Shown here in pieces: positions 23,836 to 35,400 of a DNA stretch of 64,000 nucleotides. The notes beneath the pieces are model-generated. The model was given only the letters and a program-made list of their open reading frames with translations. It was not told the origin of the DNA and did no database searches. The stretch covers positions 86,619,141 to 86,683,140 of the forward strand of contig NC_079487.1 of NCBI RefSeq assembly GCF_020520425.1. Reading direction: 5' to 3'. A program made the position numbers and the translations under genes. The stretch's first letter is position 1. Each line of letters starts with the position of its first letter. The DNA is from Spinacia oleracea (lineage: Eukaryota > Streptophyta > Magnoliopsida > Caryophyllales > Amaranthaceae).

Positions 23836-25869
23836 ATGCCAGTATACTTTGTCAGTCATATTCTTCAAAATGCTGAAGTTAGATACCCCACAGTGGAAAA
23901 GTTTGGCTTAGCCCTGTTCATGGCCAGCAAAAAGCTCCCTCCTTATTTCTTAGCTCACAAAATAGTGGTCTACACAGATCAACCGCTCAAACTGCCCTTC
24001 ACGAAGCTGGAGGCGTCAGGACGAATACTGAATTGGGCAATAGAGCTGAATGCTTTTGATATCACCTATGAGCCGAGGAAAGCTGTCAAGGGGCAGGCAT
24101 GTGCCGACTTTATTGTTGAAATGACGAGGCCAGACTTTGCCAAGAATACAAAAACGGTGTGGACATTGTATGTAGATGGCTCGTCCACACAGAATGGATG
24201 TGGAGCTGGGATAATCTGTCACTCCTCAGAAGGAGATAATTTTGAGTATGCCATGCGATTTAACTTTCAGGCGTCAAATAATGAAGCCGAATATGAAGCC
24301 CTGCTTTGTGGCATAAAAATGTGTAAGGCGGCAGGCGCCGAGGAGATTGTAGCACTATCTGACTCCCAACTGATTGTGAGCCAAGTTAATGGAACCTACG
24401 AAGCTAGGGATCCGACTATGGTCAAATACATGCAGGCCGTCCATCAGGAAGTAGAACCACTGAAAAGTTTTGAAGTAAGGCAAGTCCCTCGCTCGGAAAA
24501 TAACCAAGCTGATGCCCTGTCAAAATTGGCAAGTTCCGCGTCTTGTGATACCCCTCGGCACGTGTTTTGGGAGGTAAAGGAGCACAAAAGTGTTGAGCAA
24601 ATGGAGGTGGAAACCCTTGACAGGACTTCCACATGGAGGGATGACATAGTAAACTTCAAAGTGAATGGAGTCTTGCCAGAAGACTCAAGGAAAGCGGCAA
24701 AACTTCAGAAGAAGTGCTCTTGGTTTGAAATGTGGAACGGCACCCTCTACAAAAAGGCCTACTCCCGTCCTTTATTAAGATGTGTGACGCCTGAAAAAGG
24801 GCAGGAAATTCTAGAAGACCTTCACCAGGGGTTGTGTAACTCGCATATTGGTGGAAGGGCTTTGGCTGAAAAGGCACTTCGAACCGGCTATTACTGGCCG
24901 ACTCTTAAAGAGGACGCAATCTCACTGGTCAAGAAGTGTGACAAATGCCAGCGTTTTGCTCACCTAATACACCGACCGGCACGAGTTCTGACGCCCATCA
25001 CGAGCCCAATTCCATTTGCTAAGTGGGGAATGGATCTTCTAGGCCGATTTACGGCCGCACCAGGAGGGAGGCGTTACGTCATCGTTGCTGTAGATTACTT
25101 CACCAAATGGGTGGAGGCAGAAGCGCTCAAAAACATAAAAACTGCTGATGTGAGAGCATTCATTTGGAAGAATATCATGACTCGCTTTGGGATTCCACAG
25201 GCTATCGTCTTTGATAATGGGCCTCAGTTTGAGACGCCTAAGCTGAAAGAGTGGCTGGCAGACCACGGCATACACACTTACTTTGCATCAGTCGGACGTC
25301 CCCAAGCCAATGGCCAGGTTGAGGCGTTCAACAAAATTATCTCCGAAGGGATGAAAAAGAAGCTCGGCGAAGCCAAAGGTCTATGGGCTGATGAGCTGCC
25401 AAATGTCTTGTGGTCCATCCGCACCACGGCTAAGAATTCAACCGGTGAAACACCCTTCTTGCTAGCCTATGGCGCCGAGGCGGTCTTACCCATAGAAATG
25501 TGTGAACCAACTTTGAGGGTCATGCTGTATGACGAAAATGCTAACTGGGAGACAATGAAAGAAGCCCTGGACTTCCTGCCCGAGGTTAGAGGAAATGCAG
25601 CACTCAGACAACAGCTGTATAAGATAAGAATGGCGAGAGAATACAACAAGAAAGTCTCTAATAGAGTGCTCAATGTGGGAGATTTTGTTCTCAGGAAAAT
25701 GGAATCCACAGGCCGAGCAAACGAACAGGGTAAGCTGACGCCCACCTGGGAGGGACTTTATGAGATCTATGATGAGGTCAGAGATGGAACCTACCGCATT
25801 CAAGACATGCAAGGCCGGCCTATTTTGCGCACTTGGAATGCCGACAATCTCAAGAAATATTTCTTCTAG
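23836..25869 (+). pseudogene. Tat RNase H (dual) and integrase
   Basis: A 677-codon open frame. It first holds the rest of the degenerate RT-linked RNase H (PVYFVSHIL, VYTDQPLK). A second RNase H follows from about residue 112 with LYVDGSS, NNEAEYEALL and LSDSQLIVSQV, whose D, E and D are the active-site residues. Integrase has the H-H-C-C zinc finger (HIGGRALAEKAL to CDKCQ) and the D-D-E core in WGMDLLG, VFDNGPQF and GQVEAFNK. No chromodomain is visible at the C-terminus, as expected for Tat. The frame is intact, but it depends on the broken upstream pol for expression. Confidence 0.92.
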
Positions 25870-26239
25870 ATATATGCTAGCTTTGTCTTACTTACCATGA
25901 TCCATTGTCTAAGGGGCGGCCTCTAATGGTCATAATAGGGTAGTAATTACTTTTGTAACCGGCTAAATTTGCCTTGCAAAGTTATAAATAATACTACTCT
26001 ATTTGTCTCGTAATATTTATTGCTCGCACAATGAATATAAAAATATACACTCAAATGCATATCAAAGCCTAATTGTATGATGGCCTGAGAAGTGGCCCAG
26101 ATTAGCAAAAACTCTCAGCAAGACTAATTGTTTGAAGCCTAAGAAGTGGCCCAGATTAGCACCAAGTTGTAGACTGATCACCTATCCAACTTCCTTCCCA
26201 GTATAGCAAGCCGCTGGCCAACCAGTACGGCATGTGTCA

Positions 26240-27010
26240 GTGCCAACGGCACCAATAACCTTAAAACATAGGTTGTTTGTTCAAAAGCTCAGCGGCACAA
26301 ATAACCTTAAAACATAGGTTGTTTGTTCAGAAGCTCAGCGGCACCAATAACTTTGAAACAAAGGTTGTTTGCTCAAAAGTTCGGCGGCACAAACGTCCTT
26401 GGAAAAAGGTTGGTTGTGCAGAACTTTTGGCCGTCCATTCCATTTGACGAGCATGTCTAGAGGCAATCATACCTTGTGTCAATCAATATCGTTATAGACA
26501 CGCTCGCCAAAGAAAGAGACGACCACGGTAGTGCCTAGCGCATGCTCAGTTGCCTGCGGCACCATTAACTTTGAAACAAAGGTTGTTTGCTCAAAAGTTC
26601 GGCGGCACAAACGTCCTTGGAAAAAGGTTGGTTGTGCAGAACTTTTGGCAGTCCATTCCATTTGACGAGCATGTCTAGCGGCAATCATACCTATTGATTG
26701 ACTTGTGTCAATCAATATCGTTATAGACACGCTCGCCAAAGAAAGCGACGACCACGGTAGTGCCTAGCGCATGCTCAGTTGCTTGCGGCACCATTAACTT
26801 TGAAACAAAGGTTGTTTGCTCAAAAGTTCGGCGGCACAAACGTCCTTGGAAAAAGGTTGGTTGTGCAGAACTTTTGGCCGTCCATTCCGTTTGACGAGCG
26901 TGTCTAGCGGCAATCATACCTATTGATTGACTTGCGTCAATCAATATCGTAATAGACACGCTCGCCAAATAAAGCGACGACCGCGGTAGTGCCTAGCGCA
27001 CGCACAATTG
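26240..27010. repeat. 229-bp tandem repeat in the Tat 3' region
   Basis: Units of about 229 bp repeat nearly three times (start points near 26479, 26708 and 26937), after shorter related ~70-bp units from 26240. Each unit contains GCGGCACAAACGTCCTTGG and, in the full units, the inverted pair TTGATTGACTTG.GTCAATCAA. Tandem repeats downstream of pol are frequent in Tat elements and can seed satellites. The two similar 86-codon minus-strand frames here are repeat products. Confidence 0.85.
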
Positions 27011-28759
27011 CCTGCGGCATGACCAAAAGATTTGCAAAGACACACTCGGCAAAGATCGTGATGACCAAAGTTGAGCCCTTGCTCCAAAGTACACCAACGT
27101 ACCTAGTGTATACTCAGGTGCACCTTGGCTACCATACCTATTGATTAAAGAATAATCGAATTACGAAGAACAAATAAATGCGAGATAAAAGAAGCAACAA
27201 AAATAACCTACTTACTTATAGAACAACGCCCGTAGAAAGGCGTGCAAAAGTAGCTCAGAATTCAAAAACAAAAAAAAGAGAAAGAAATTGTCGTGTGCTC
27301 AGCAGGCACAATAATACAGACGCCAGCGGCGCCAAAACTTGACAAAATAATTGTTTTTGCCCTTAGGCATGGGAACACTTAAATAAAATTCTGAAAAACT
27401 TGGAGGGAAGCAAGTCAGGGAGCAGCCGCATCGTCTTCATCATCAGAAGGTACAAACTCTAGGGGCGGCTTGCCGAGACGCTCAGCAGCCAACACAGCGG
27501 CACTGTGTTCTAATCGCCGCTGGAACCACGTAAGATCATACTCCGGCATGTGGTTTTCCCAGGCATGCTTAACAACGTCCTTGGCCGCCTGCTCCCCCTG
27601 ATCATAGGACTCGAGGAGACGCTCGCGCAAGGTGCGAACTTGCGACCTGGTCGTCTCCAGTTCCCCCCGCAGTTGCTCGGCTTCCTCAGCCGCCTCTTTG
27701 ACTTGGGGGTACTCCCGCAGCTGGTCCTGAAGCGTCTGTATTTCCGCCGCTGCCGTCTTGGCCTCCTCGACCATCGCCACCATGTCCTTGTCCTGCGCCA
27801 AGACCTTCTTTAGCAGCTCGGCCTTGTCAGACCTCAATGAAGCTACCTCCTTTGCTTGAAGGTCTATGGTCGTCTGCATCTGCAAGCGGACCTCTTCAAT
27901 GGATTTGAACGCATAGTCGCCATGGTGGGTGGACTCGGCCACCTGAGCTTTGAGCTCCTCAGCAGTGCGGGTCTTCCAACCCTTGCAGAATTCCATGCGG
28001 CAGAACAACTGCAAAAGGGGCTACATGTTAGTAAATGACCTAAAAAGGAAAACAAGCACAAGCAAAAATGGGAAATGGACTCACGTCGAGTAGGGTGGCC
28101 TGGATGGCACCAAACTGGGCGTCAGTCTTACGGCCAGGAAGAGAAGAAACATACTCCTCGGGGACGGCCTTAAACACCTTACGGCATATAGCCACCCTAT
28201 CCCTTGACGAATAGTGAGGAGTAGCGGGTACATTCTCGTCCTCTGCAGCAGCTGCCTCCTTCCCTTTGTCTTTAGCTATAGGAAAAACAACGGCCTTAGG
28301 ATGACGCGGAGAGTAAGAAGAACTGCCAGAGGAGGCTCGATACGTTTGTACGACGTTCGAATAAAACTTACCGCCCGATGACCTAGCTCGGCGGGCCACC
28401 TCCGCAGGGATCTGGGAACGGACATTGGCCGGAATTCAAGAAAGAGGGTCCTCCGACTCGTCAGGGTGCCCACCAGACTTTGATCTAGACACCAAGTCCA
28501 CAACCAGAGACGGCTTGTCCACGCCAAGCTCGTCGTCATCAGGGCAACCCCCCTCAGCAGCCTGTGACTCGTCCTTCTTCACAAGACGTCGGGGTATAGG
28601 CTTGGGCTTCTTGAAGGTACTCGGAGTCTCCGAGCCAGCTGGCACGACCCTCTTCTTCAGTTGGGACAGAGTCGTCCCCTTTTTCTTCCCCGACGCCTTA
28701 GCCGCGTCCTTAGCTTGCTAAAAAAGAACGCAAAGGAAAGTCAGATACTTGGCCTCGTG

Positions 28760-29450
28760 ATAAATCACAAGTCACTCACTGAATAGTGGCTCGTCAATAA
28801 AAAGGACGCCCGTCTTAAAAATGACGAGGTGTACCTTATCAATCATAAGTCACACAGAATAGTGGCTCGTCATTAAAAAAGACGCCCGTCTCAAAACTGA
28901 CGAGGCGTACCTTATCAATCACAAGTCACACAGAATAGTGGCTCGTCATTAAAAAAGACGCCTATCTCAAAAGTGACGAGGCGTACCTTATCAATCACAA
29001 GTCACTCACAGAATAATGGCTCGTCATTAAAAAGGACGTCCGTCTCAAAAGTGACGAGGCGTACCTTATCAATCACAAGTCACACAGAATAGTGGCTCGT
29101 CATTAAAAAAGACGCCCGTCTCAAAAGTGACGAGGCGTACCTTATCAATCACAAGTCACTCACAGAATAGTGGCTCGTCATTAAAAAGGACGCCCGTCTC
29201 AAAAGTGACGAGGCGTACCTTATCAATCACAAGTCACTCACAGAATAGTGGCTCGTCATTAAAAAGGACGCCCGTCTCAAAAGTGACGAGGCGTACCTTA
29301 TCAATCACAAGTCACTCACAGAATAGTGGCTCGTCATTAAAAAGGACGCCCGTCTCAAAAGTGACGAGGCGTACCTCATCAATCACAAGTCACTTGTGGA
29401 AAAGTGGCTCGTCACCAAAAGGACGCCCGTCTTAAAAAGTGACGAGGCGT
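28760..29450. repeat. 74-80-bp minisatellite in an aORF intron
   Basis: About 8-9 units of mostly 78 bp (some 74) repeat head to tail. Each contains CTCGTCATTAAAAAGGACG and AAAAGTGACGAGGCG, so the unit can fold with an 8-bp stem (CTCGTCA / TGACGAG). The outer units near 29400-29560 are more diverged. The array lies inside the aORF intron 29633-28718. The 102-codon plus-strand frame across it is a repeat artefact. Confidence 0.88.
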
Positions 29451-29651
29451 ACCTTAGCAACCACAAGAAAATCACTAACTTAATGGCACGTCATTAAAAA
29501 GTGACGAGGCCTACCTTAGCAAACACGAGTCACATGTCAAGATAACGGCTCGTCACTAAAAAAGACGTCCATTGTAAACACTGGACGGGAAAAAGCTTAA
29601 CTTACAAAAACAGCGAACTAAGAGAATACTCACCTTCTCCTCCAACTCGGA

Positions 29652-29846
29652 TACTTAAATGGGTGTGCTAGATCATACTTTTATATATAATATACAGATA
29701 AATGGATCACCCTATCAACTTACACCTAATATTTTTCTACAACTTGTGATGGTATCAGCTTATATAACCATGTTCTGTTCGGGGGAATAAGAATAAAATA
29801 GAAATTGACTTATGGTGGAGAGATGGCTGAGTGGTTGATAGCTCCG
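29652..29846 (+). other. Plastid-derived insertion with half of trnS-UGA
   Basis: From 29817 the sequence GGAGAGATGGCTGAGTGG and the next bases match the acceptor stem, D-arm and start of the anticodon stem of plastid tRNA-Ser(UGA). It stops before the anticodon. The AT-rich 165 bp upstream would be the plastid spacer between psbZ and trnS-UGA (inference). The piece interrupts an aORF exon: reading resumes cleanly on both sides (MQKAKP and SELEEK). It cannot form a tRNA. No target duplication is evident, as is usual for organelle DNA joined at a break. Confidence 0.7.
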
Positions 29847-30596
29847 GCTTGGCTTTCTGCATCTTGGCCTCATAGATGTCGGCCATCCAGTCGGTCATGT
29901 CGCCCTTCCCAATATCCGCCGCCGACAATTTGCTCATTCCTTCCTCTGTGAACAAAAAGAAACCTAAAGTTAGAAAATGAATAGACCAACACGGAACGGC
30001 ACACAATTTGACATACAACCTCGAGTCATAGAATATCCTAGGCCGACGGCCGCTAGAAAGGCCTCATTCCGAAACTGGCTAATGTGCGGCAACCACTCGG
30101 CCGGCACATGGAAAGTCTTGTCAGTGGTTAAGTGGTGAGTGTTGGCCTTGAACAGGACCATTATTTGATCCCACTCCTCGGCAGTAAGGGGTGGCAGAGG
30201 CTCGTCACGGTCCATATAGTTGGCTTTGCGATTCCAGCGGCTCATCCTGTCATACATCTCCTGGTCGTCCGTGTAAAACACGACCCACCTTTTCCTCCAC
30301 ATGTGCCATTTGCTGAGCTTGCCGACCACTGTCTGGTATGTACCACGGCTGCTCAGATTAAACCACCCTTTGGCGGCACTGGGGGAACTAGAGAGGGAGA
30401 CCAGATGCAGAAAGGCGTTGAACGACGGCTCCACGTTGTTCAGCGCACATTTGGCAATATAGCCAAAGATATCAGCCCACGAGTTGGGGGTGAGCTGGGC
30501 CACCCCCAATGTTGAAACCATCTAACACTTCCACGACGAAGGGATGTGGAGGGAATCTCATGCCGAGCTTAATGGATGCGGCATACACTTGGAACT

Positions 30597-31954
30597 TGAA
30601 GGAAATAATGCCCTTGGTCCAAGTATGCATTCAATGTTAAGTCTAATAAATGCGGTTCAGTATTAATTAACAAGTTAATAATTCAGTGAGATCAAGTGAG
30701 CTGAATGCCTAGCTAGAGGCCGCTTCAGTTCAAGTGGAATTAATGATATTAATCCACAGCTTACTCTTGACTGAACCCGTAGGGTCACACAAATAGTACG
30801 TAAACGGATCAAGTATTTAATGGCATTAAATACTCTATCTATGGATATTCGGAATCGACGGATCTTGGTTTCAGTGGGAGCTAAGATCGTCACAAGCAAG
30901 AAATGAATACTCCGGAAACGATGATATTGCCGGAAACGGAAATATGGATCGTATCGGAAATATAAATATTATCCAAGTCGTAGATGTTGCCGGAAACGGA
31001 AACATGGTAGGTATCGGAAAATATTATCGGAAATGGAAATATTGCCGGAATCGGAAATATTGCCGGAAACGGAATATTGTCAGAATCGGAAATATTATCG
31101 GAATCGGAAAATAATTCCGGAAACGGAAATATTAAATATTTGTTCGAAACGGAAATTAATTCCGGAATCGGAAATATTAAATATTGTTCGTATCGGAAAT
31201 GAATTCCGGAATCGGGAATTTAATCGGAAGCGTATCGTACGAATTAGCATTGGACGAGGCCCGCTAGACGAAGGCCCAGCACGAAGCCAGGCCATCGCCC
31301 AGCGAGCCGCACGCAGCAACGCACGCCTCGACCAGGCCCAGCGCAAGGTCAGGCCCAGCCAAGGGCGCGCGCGCGCAGCACCGCACATGGGCTGTGCGCC
31401 TGTCGTGGGCCGCAAGGCCTGCGTGGGTGCACGGCTTGTACGATGCGTGTGCGGGAAATCCTAATCCTATTAGGATTTGTGCAAAGATTAAAATCCTAAT
31501 CCTATTAGATTTGCTTTGTTATTTAGAGTCCTAATAAAGTTCTAATTAACAAATCCACATCCTAGTAGGATTACAATTCCTTTTCCATACTCCTATAAAT
31601 AAGTGCCTAGGGTCACAATTTATGGATACGATTGAAGTATTCAAAGGGTAAGTTTTTGAAATATAAATCAGCCATACACTTGCAATAAGAGCCGAAAATC
31701 CTAAGCACCTTGAGGGCGATTCTAGTTGGTCTAACTTGAGGCGGATCCGGACGTACTGTGGACTATCTACGGAGGGACGACATTTGGAGTCCTAAAGACT
31801 TGTTCTTGTTCGGTTCGGGCGCAGCTAGGGAAGGCACGCTACAACATGTATGCATCTATTCTATGCTAAATGATTATGTGTAAATAATATGCTTTCCTGG
31901 CTTTATGGTTTTTCCGCATGATTTATGAATTGTCATATGTATCATAACCTAACA
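30597..31954 (+). mobile_element. Solo copia LTR inside the aORF
   Basis: A single LTR of the same copia family as 10561-11940, opposite in orientation, from TGAAGGAAATAATGCCC to ATAACCTAACA. The 5-bp duplication GAACT flanks it (30592-30596 and 31955-31959), so it was a full insertion that lost its interior by recombination between LTRs. It differs from the nested copy's LTRs in many places, mainly in the GC-rich part (31250-31440). Confidence 0.92.
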
Positions 31955-32934
31955 GAACTCTCTCTCAGCAAGCAGGCTGACGGTTGAGTCCAGACCGGCC
32001 GGCACGCGCATCTGGTACCCTTCCCCCACGTAGAGGTCGTCCCTCATCTTGGCCCCATGCCTGTCTAGCCACCGCATCCAGCCTATGTCTGGGTGGATCT
32101 CAGACGGAAGCAGCTGGGCCTCTTCCCGTCCTCTGGGCCTAATAGGCTGGGGAGCAACCTCTTGCTCTTCGACGGCCGACGGCAATGGAGCAACGCTCGA
32201 CTCCCCCACTGCCTGGCTCGTTGTACCCCCTGACGAGCTTGTCGTTTGTTCCTCCGCCTCGACATATTCGTCGATCTCTTGAAAAAGATCGGCATATTCT
32301 TCGTCGGCTGCCGGGGCGGTGGAAGAATATCTCTCCCTAGGGGGTGTGGATGCTTCCTCCCGCAAGCGCAGGCGCGTAGGATCTGCCGTTTGCTTGGTTC
32401 TAGCCATGCCTTCTGCATAGTGAACGAAGCACGGCTTAGGAGTGACCAACAATGAAGAAAAAGAAGCGATTGGACGTCCGCCCCGACAAAAGACGAACGG
32501 CGGAAAAATCTCAATTAAAACCTTCCAAACCTTACCTAGTACTAGGAGGCCGGCCGCTAACAAGGAGAAAAATGACGAGAGGATAACAAAAACAAGAAAG
32601 AAAGGCGAAAACTAACCTTGAAAGATCCGCGAAGTACTCGGTGAAGAACAGGATGAGTTTCGCGAAGAACATGATGAGTTTGACGAAGAACAGGTTGAGT
32701 CTCGCGGTGGCCGGAAATCGCCTGATGGTGGTGGGAATACGCCGGAAATCGCCTATGAGACAACTCTGTGAAAACGAAATGTAATAAATGAAATTTACCC
32801 CCCTCTATATATAGGGATGGGCAAAATGGAGAAAGGTGACACGTGTCACCACCTCAACACCTGTCCCAAAGACGAAGATGCAAATCAAAGGTCAAGAAGT
32901 GATATCCGGAATTGTGTTTCCAGAAATGCCCTTC

Positions 32935-32946
32935 TTGAGGGGCAAA
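32935..32946 (+). promoter_or_regulatory. Polypurine tract of the Tat element
   Basis: TTGAGGGGCAAA lies directly before the 3' LTR, the expected plus-strand priming site. Confidence 0.7.
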
Positions 32947-33465
32947 TGTTGTGGGAAAAATTACCATGCCTTCGTGTACCAATGAGAATGTGACACATGG
33001 CACATATTACGCCCCCTAAGCAGAAACCGTACGAAGTCTACTCCGGAGCATGGGTATCAATCTCTGTATCTACAATGTATATGTATATGTATAAATGTAT
33101 GTAATGTACCTATACCTGGAAAGGGGCTTAAGTAGTAAGTATCCCAAGTAGTATGAATAAGCACAATAGGCCCAAATAGCCCACTATTGCCAAAAGGGAC
33201 CAGAGAATTGTAAGGAGAAAGGACACATGTCCTCCTCCCATACCCTAGCCAATCATGTAAAGGGAATATTAGGTCATTCCCACAAAAACCTAGTACTATA
33301 AATAGTCCCACTTCCCTAGAAAAAGGGGTCACAATCAATACAATCAAGGGCAATTGCTGCTCTGCCTTCTCTCTACTTTCTCTCTCTATAAAAATACATT
33401 CTTGTTAAATTCTCAGAAGTTACCGGAAAACCTCCAAGGTATCTCACCGGAAAAACCCCACAACA
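32947..33465 (+). repeat. 3' LTR of the Tat element
   Basis: 519 bp, TGTTGTGGG to CCCCACAACA, with a TATA box at 33297-33304. Transcription from it would run into the LINE endonuclease part and toward PEX1. Confidence 0.95.
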
Positions 33466-33470
33466 TACGC

Positions 33471-35400
33471 CTTCTCCAAATCTATGAAAACCATATGTAA
33501 GTCCTTCTTCTTATCCCGATAATTCTCCATTTGTTGCCTTATAAGATGAATGGCCTCCATAGTCGATCTCCCAGGCATAAATCCAAACTGGTTCTCCGAA
33601 ATTTTCACAGTTTTCCTCAGTCTTTGCTCAATAATCCGCTTCCAAAGTTTCATAGTATGACTCATTAGTTTGATTCCTCGATAGTTGGCACAATCCTGGA
33701 CATCACCCTTATTCTTGTACAAGGGGATGTTAGTACTCTTCCTCCACTCTAATGGCATCCTATTACTTCCCCAGATCTTGTTGAAAAGAGTTGTTAACCA
33801 TACAACCCCTCTCTCTCCCAAGCATCTCCAGACTTCGATAGGTATACCATCGGGCCCCACTGCCCTCTTGCGTCCCATCTTTTTCAGTGCCATTTCGACT
33901 TCTCTCTTTTGAATTCTTCGCATAAAGTCTAGGTTAACCATATCCCTAGCGATATTTGTATCCCCAATATCGCGCCCTTGATCCCCGTTGAACAAGCTAT
34001 CAAAGTAGAACCTCCATCTATCCTTGATTTCCTTATCTCCCACCAAAACTTTTTGATCAACATCTTTCACACATTTAATCCTCCCGATGTCTCGCGTCTT
34101 TCTATCTCTCATTCGAGCAAGTCTATAGATGTCTTTTTCACCTTCCTTTGTATCCAATCTTGCGTAAAGATCATGATTCACCTTTGCTCTAGCTTCTCTT
34201 ACGACCTTCTTTGCTTCCCTTTTAGCCTCCTTGTACTTCTCGTAGTTCTCATCACTTCTACATTTTCCCAACTCTTTATAGCATTCTCGTTTGCTCTTTA
34301 TAGCTTGTTGCACAACTTCGTTCCACCAAGATGTGTCCTTACTTGGTGGCATGATTCCTTTAGATTCCCCTAGGACTTCTCTCGCCACTCCCTTTATGGT
34401 GTGCTCCATTCTTGTCCATAATGAGTCTACATCCAAATCCATATCCCGGGCCCAAATACCTTCACTTGCCACCTTTTCCACGAATTTTAGTTGTTGCTCC
34501 CCTTGAAGTTTCCACCACTTGATCCTAGGCTCCACTAGTGGTCTACTCTTTCTTATATAACTTCTACCTTGAAAATCAAGTACCACAAGTCTATGTTGGG
34601 TTGTTGTACTCTCACCCGGAATCACCTTACAATTGGTGTAACACTGTCTCAAAGCAATCCTTACTAAAAAGAAGTCAATTTGACTCGTATTATCTCCACT
34701 CCTATAGGTTACTAGGTGAGATTCTCTTTTCTCAAACCAAGTGTTCATTATACCCAAGTCATATGCCAATGCAAAATCCAAAATAGCATTTCCCGCTTCA
34801 TTCCGCTCCCCATACCCAAAACCACCATGAATGCTTTCAAATCCATCGCGACTCGAGCCTACATGTCCGTTGAGATCCCCACCAATGATCAGTTTCTCAC
34901 TTCTAGGGACACGTTGCACCACTTCTTCTAAATCCTCCCAAAATTCTTGTCTAGTTGACGCCTCTAGTCCTGCTTGTGGTGCATAGGCACTCACAATAGT
35001 TACAACTTCATCCCCTATCACAAGCTTAATACTCATAATTCGATCACTCTTTCGGGACACGTCCACTACATCATCAATATAATCTTTGTCAATAAGGATA
35101 CCTACCCCTAGTTTTTCCCGAATACCAAAGCTTATAACCCCATGGAGCTATCTCTATTGCCTTGTTTCCAACCCATTTAGTCTCCTGCAAACATAATATG
35201 TTAATTCTCCTCTTTCTCATAACCTCTACTACTTCGACTAATCTCCCTGTCAAAGAGCCAATGTTACAAGTCCCAAACCGCATCCTACTACCTTTACCCT
35301 TACCCCTGCCCTTACCATGAAACCTTGGATAGTTAACACCACCATCGGGTGGCGCGCCGCTTCCGGACGACGGCCTAACAACCCTTGCATATTTTCCACT
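33471..35400 (-). pseudogene. LINE ORF, N-terminal part: endonuclease and RT start
   Basis: It encodes an AP-type endonuclease followed by the first RT blocks. Visible motifs include FGTCNIGSLTG at the start, [16 protein letters not shown] and QIDFFLV, typical of RTE endonucleases, then YRGIKL and [12 protein letters not shown] of the RT. The frame changes near 35105-35125, where the first part (to about 35089) and the main part (from about 35120 downward) are in different frames, so one indel is implied. The reading stops being LINE at 33470, where the Tat 3' LTR and its duplicated TACGC begin. An ATG at 35415 lies in the target duplication and is probably not the natural start. Confidence 0.88.

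Larger units (their letters stand above)
27415..32412 (-). pseudogene. Antisense spliced gene (aORF) of the Tat element
   Basis: Predicted coding exons are 32412-30020, 29945-29634, 28717-28085 and 28008-27415, with GT-AG borders and matching phases. A 5' UTR intron (32535-32413) places the first ATG at 32407. The product starts MARTKQTADPTR, identical to the histone H3 tail for its first eight residues. An acidic, serine-rich stretch follows, then a globular part (YAASIKLGMRFPPHPF, GVAQLTPNSW, WRKRWVVFY) as in antisense proteins of other Tat elements. The end is a long coiled coil with a DDEDD tail. It is broken by a solo LTR (30597-31954), an extra G in a G run near 30500, plastid DNA (about 29652-29846) and TGA at 28436-28438. 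It runs convergent to pol. Function is unknown. Confidence 0.75.
8214..33465 (+). mobile_element. Tat-lineage Ty3/gypsy LTR retrotransposon with nested insertions
   Basis: It is bounded by the 5-bp duplication TACGC (8209-8213 and 33466-33470) and by 523- and 519-bp LTRs. In order it carries LTR, primer site, gag, protease, RT, two RNase H segments, integrase, tandem repeats, an antisense spliced gene, polypurine tract and LTR. A second RNase H (LYVDGSS type) and an antisense gene between pol and the 3' LTR are marks of Tat elements such as Grande and Ogre. Removing the copia, hAT, plastid and solo-LTR insertions leaves about 12.3 kb. Pol has several stops and a frameshift, so this copy is not autonomous. 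Confidence 0.93.
6861..35400 (-). mobile_element. RTE-type LINE, split by the Tat element
   Basis: A non-LTR retrotransposon on the minus strand with its 5' end at 35400. Its 3' end at 6861 finishes, read on its own strand, in a short TTG repeat, as in plant RTE elements. The 17-bp duplication ACAATTGACTTTCAAAA flanks it exactly (6844-6860 and 35401-35417). Without the Tat insertion (8214-33470) it is about 3.3 kb and looks full length. It encodes an apurinic-type endonuclease and a reverse transcriptase; see the two part-ORF entries. Confidence 0.93.

Noticed and set aside
26479..26968. Two nearly identical 86-codon minus-strand frames
   Set aside because: They arise from two copies of the 229-bp repeat and have no domain.
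29127..29435. 102-codon frame of repeated TRRTLSITSHSQNSG units
   Set aside because: It is the minisatellite translated; period equals the DNA repeat.
28760..29450. Tandem units of about 78 bp looking like a CRISPR array
   Set aside because: Units are head-to-tail copies without unique spacers, in a plant retrotransposon.
29817..29846. tRNA-Ser gene
   Set aside because: Only the 5' half is present; no anticodon loop or T-arm follows. It is a plastid fragment.
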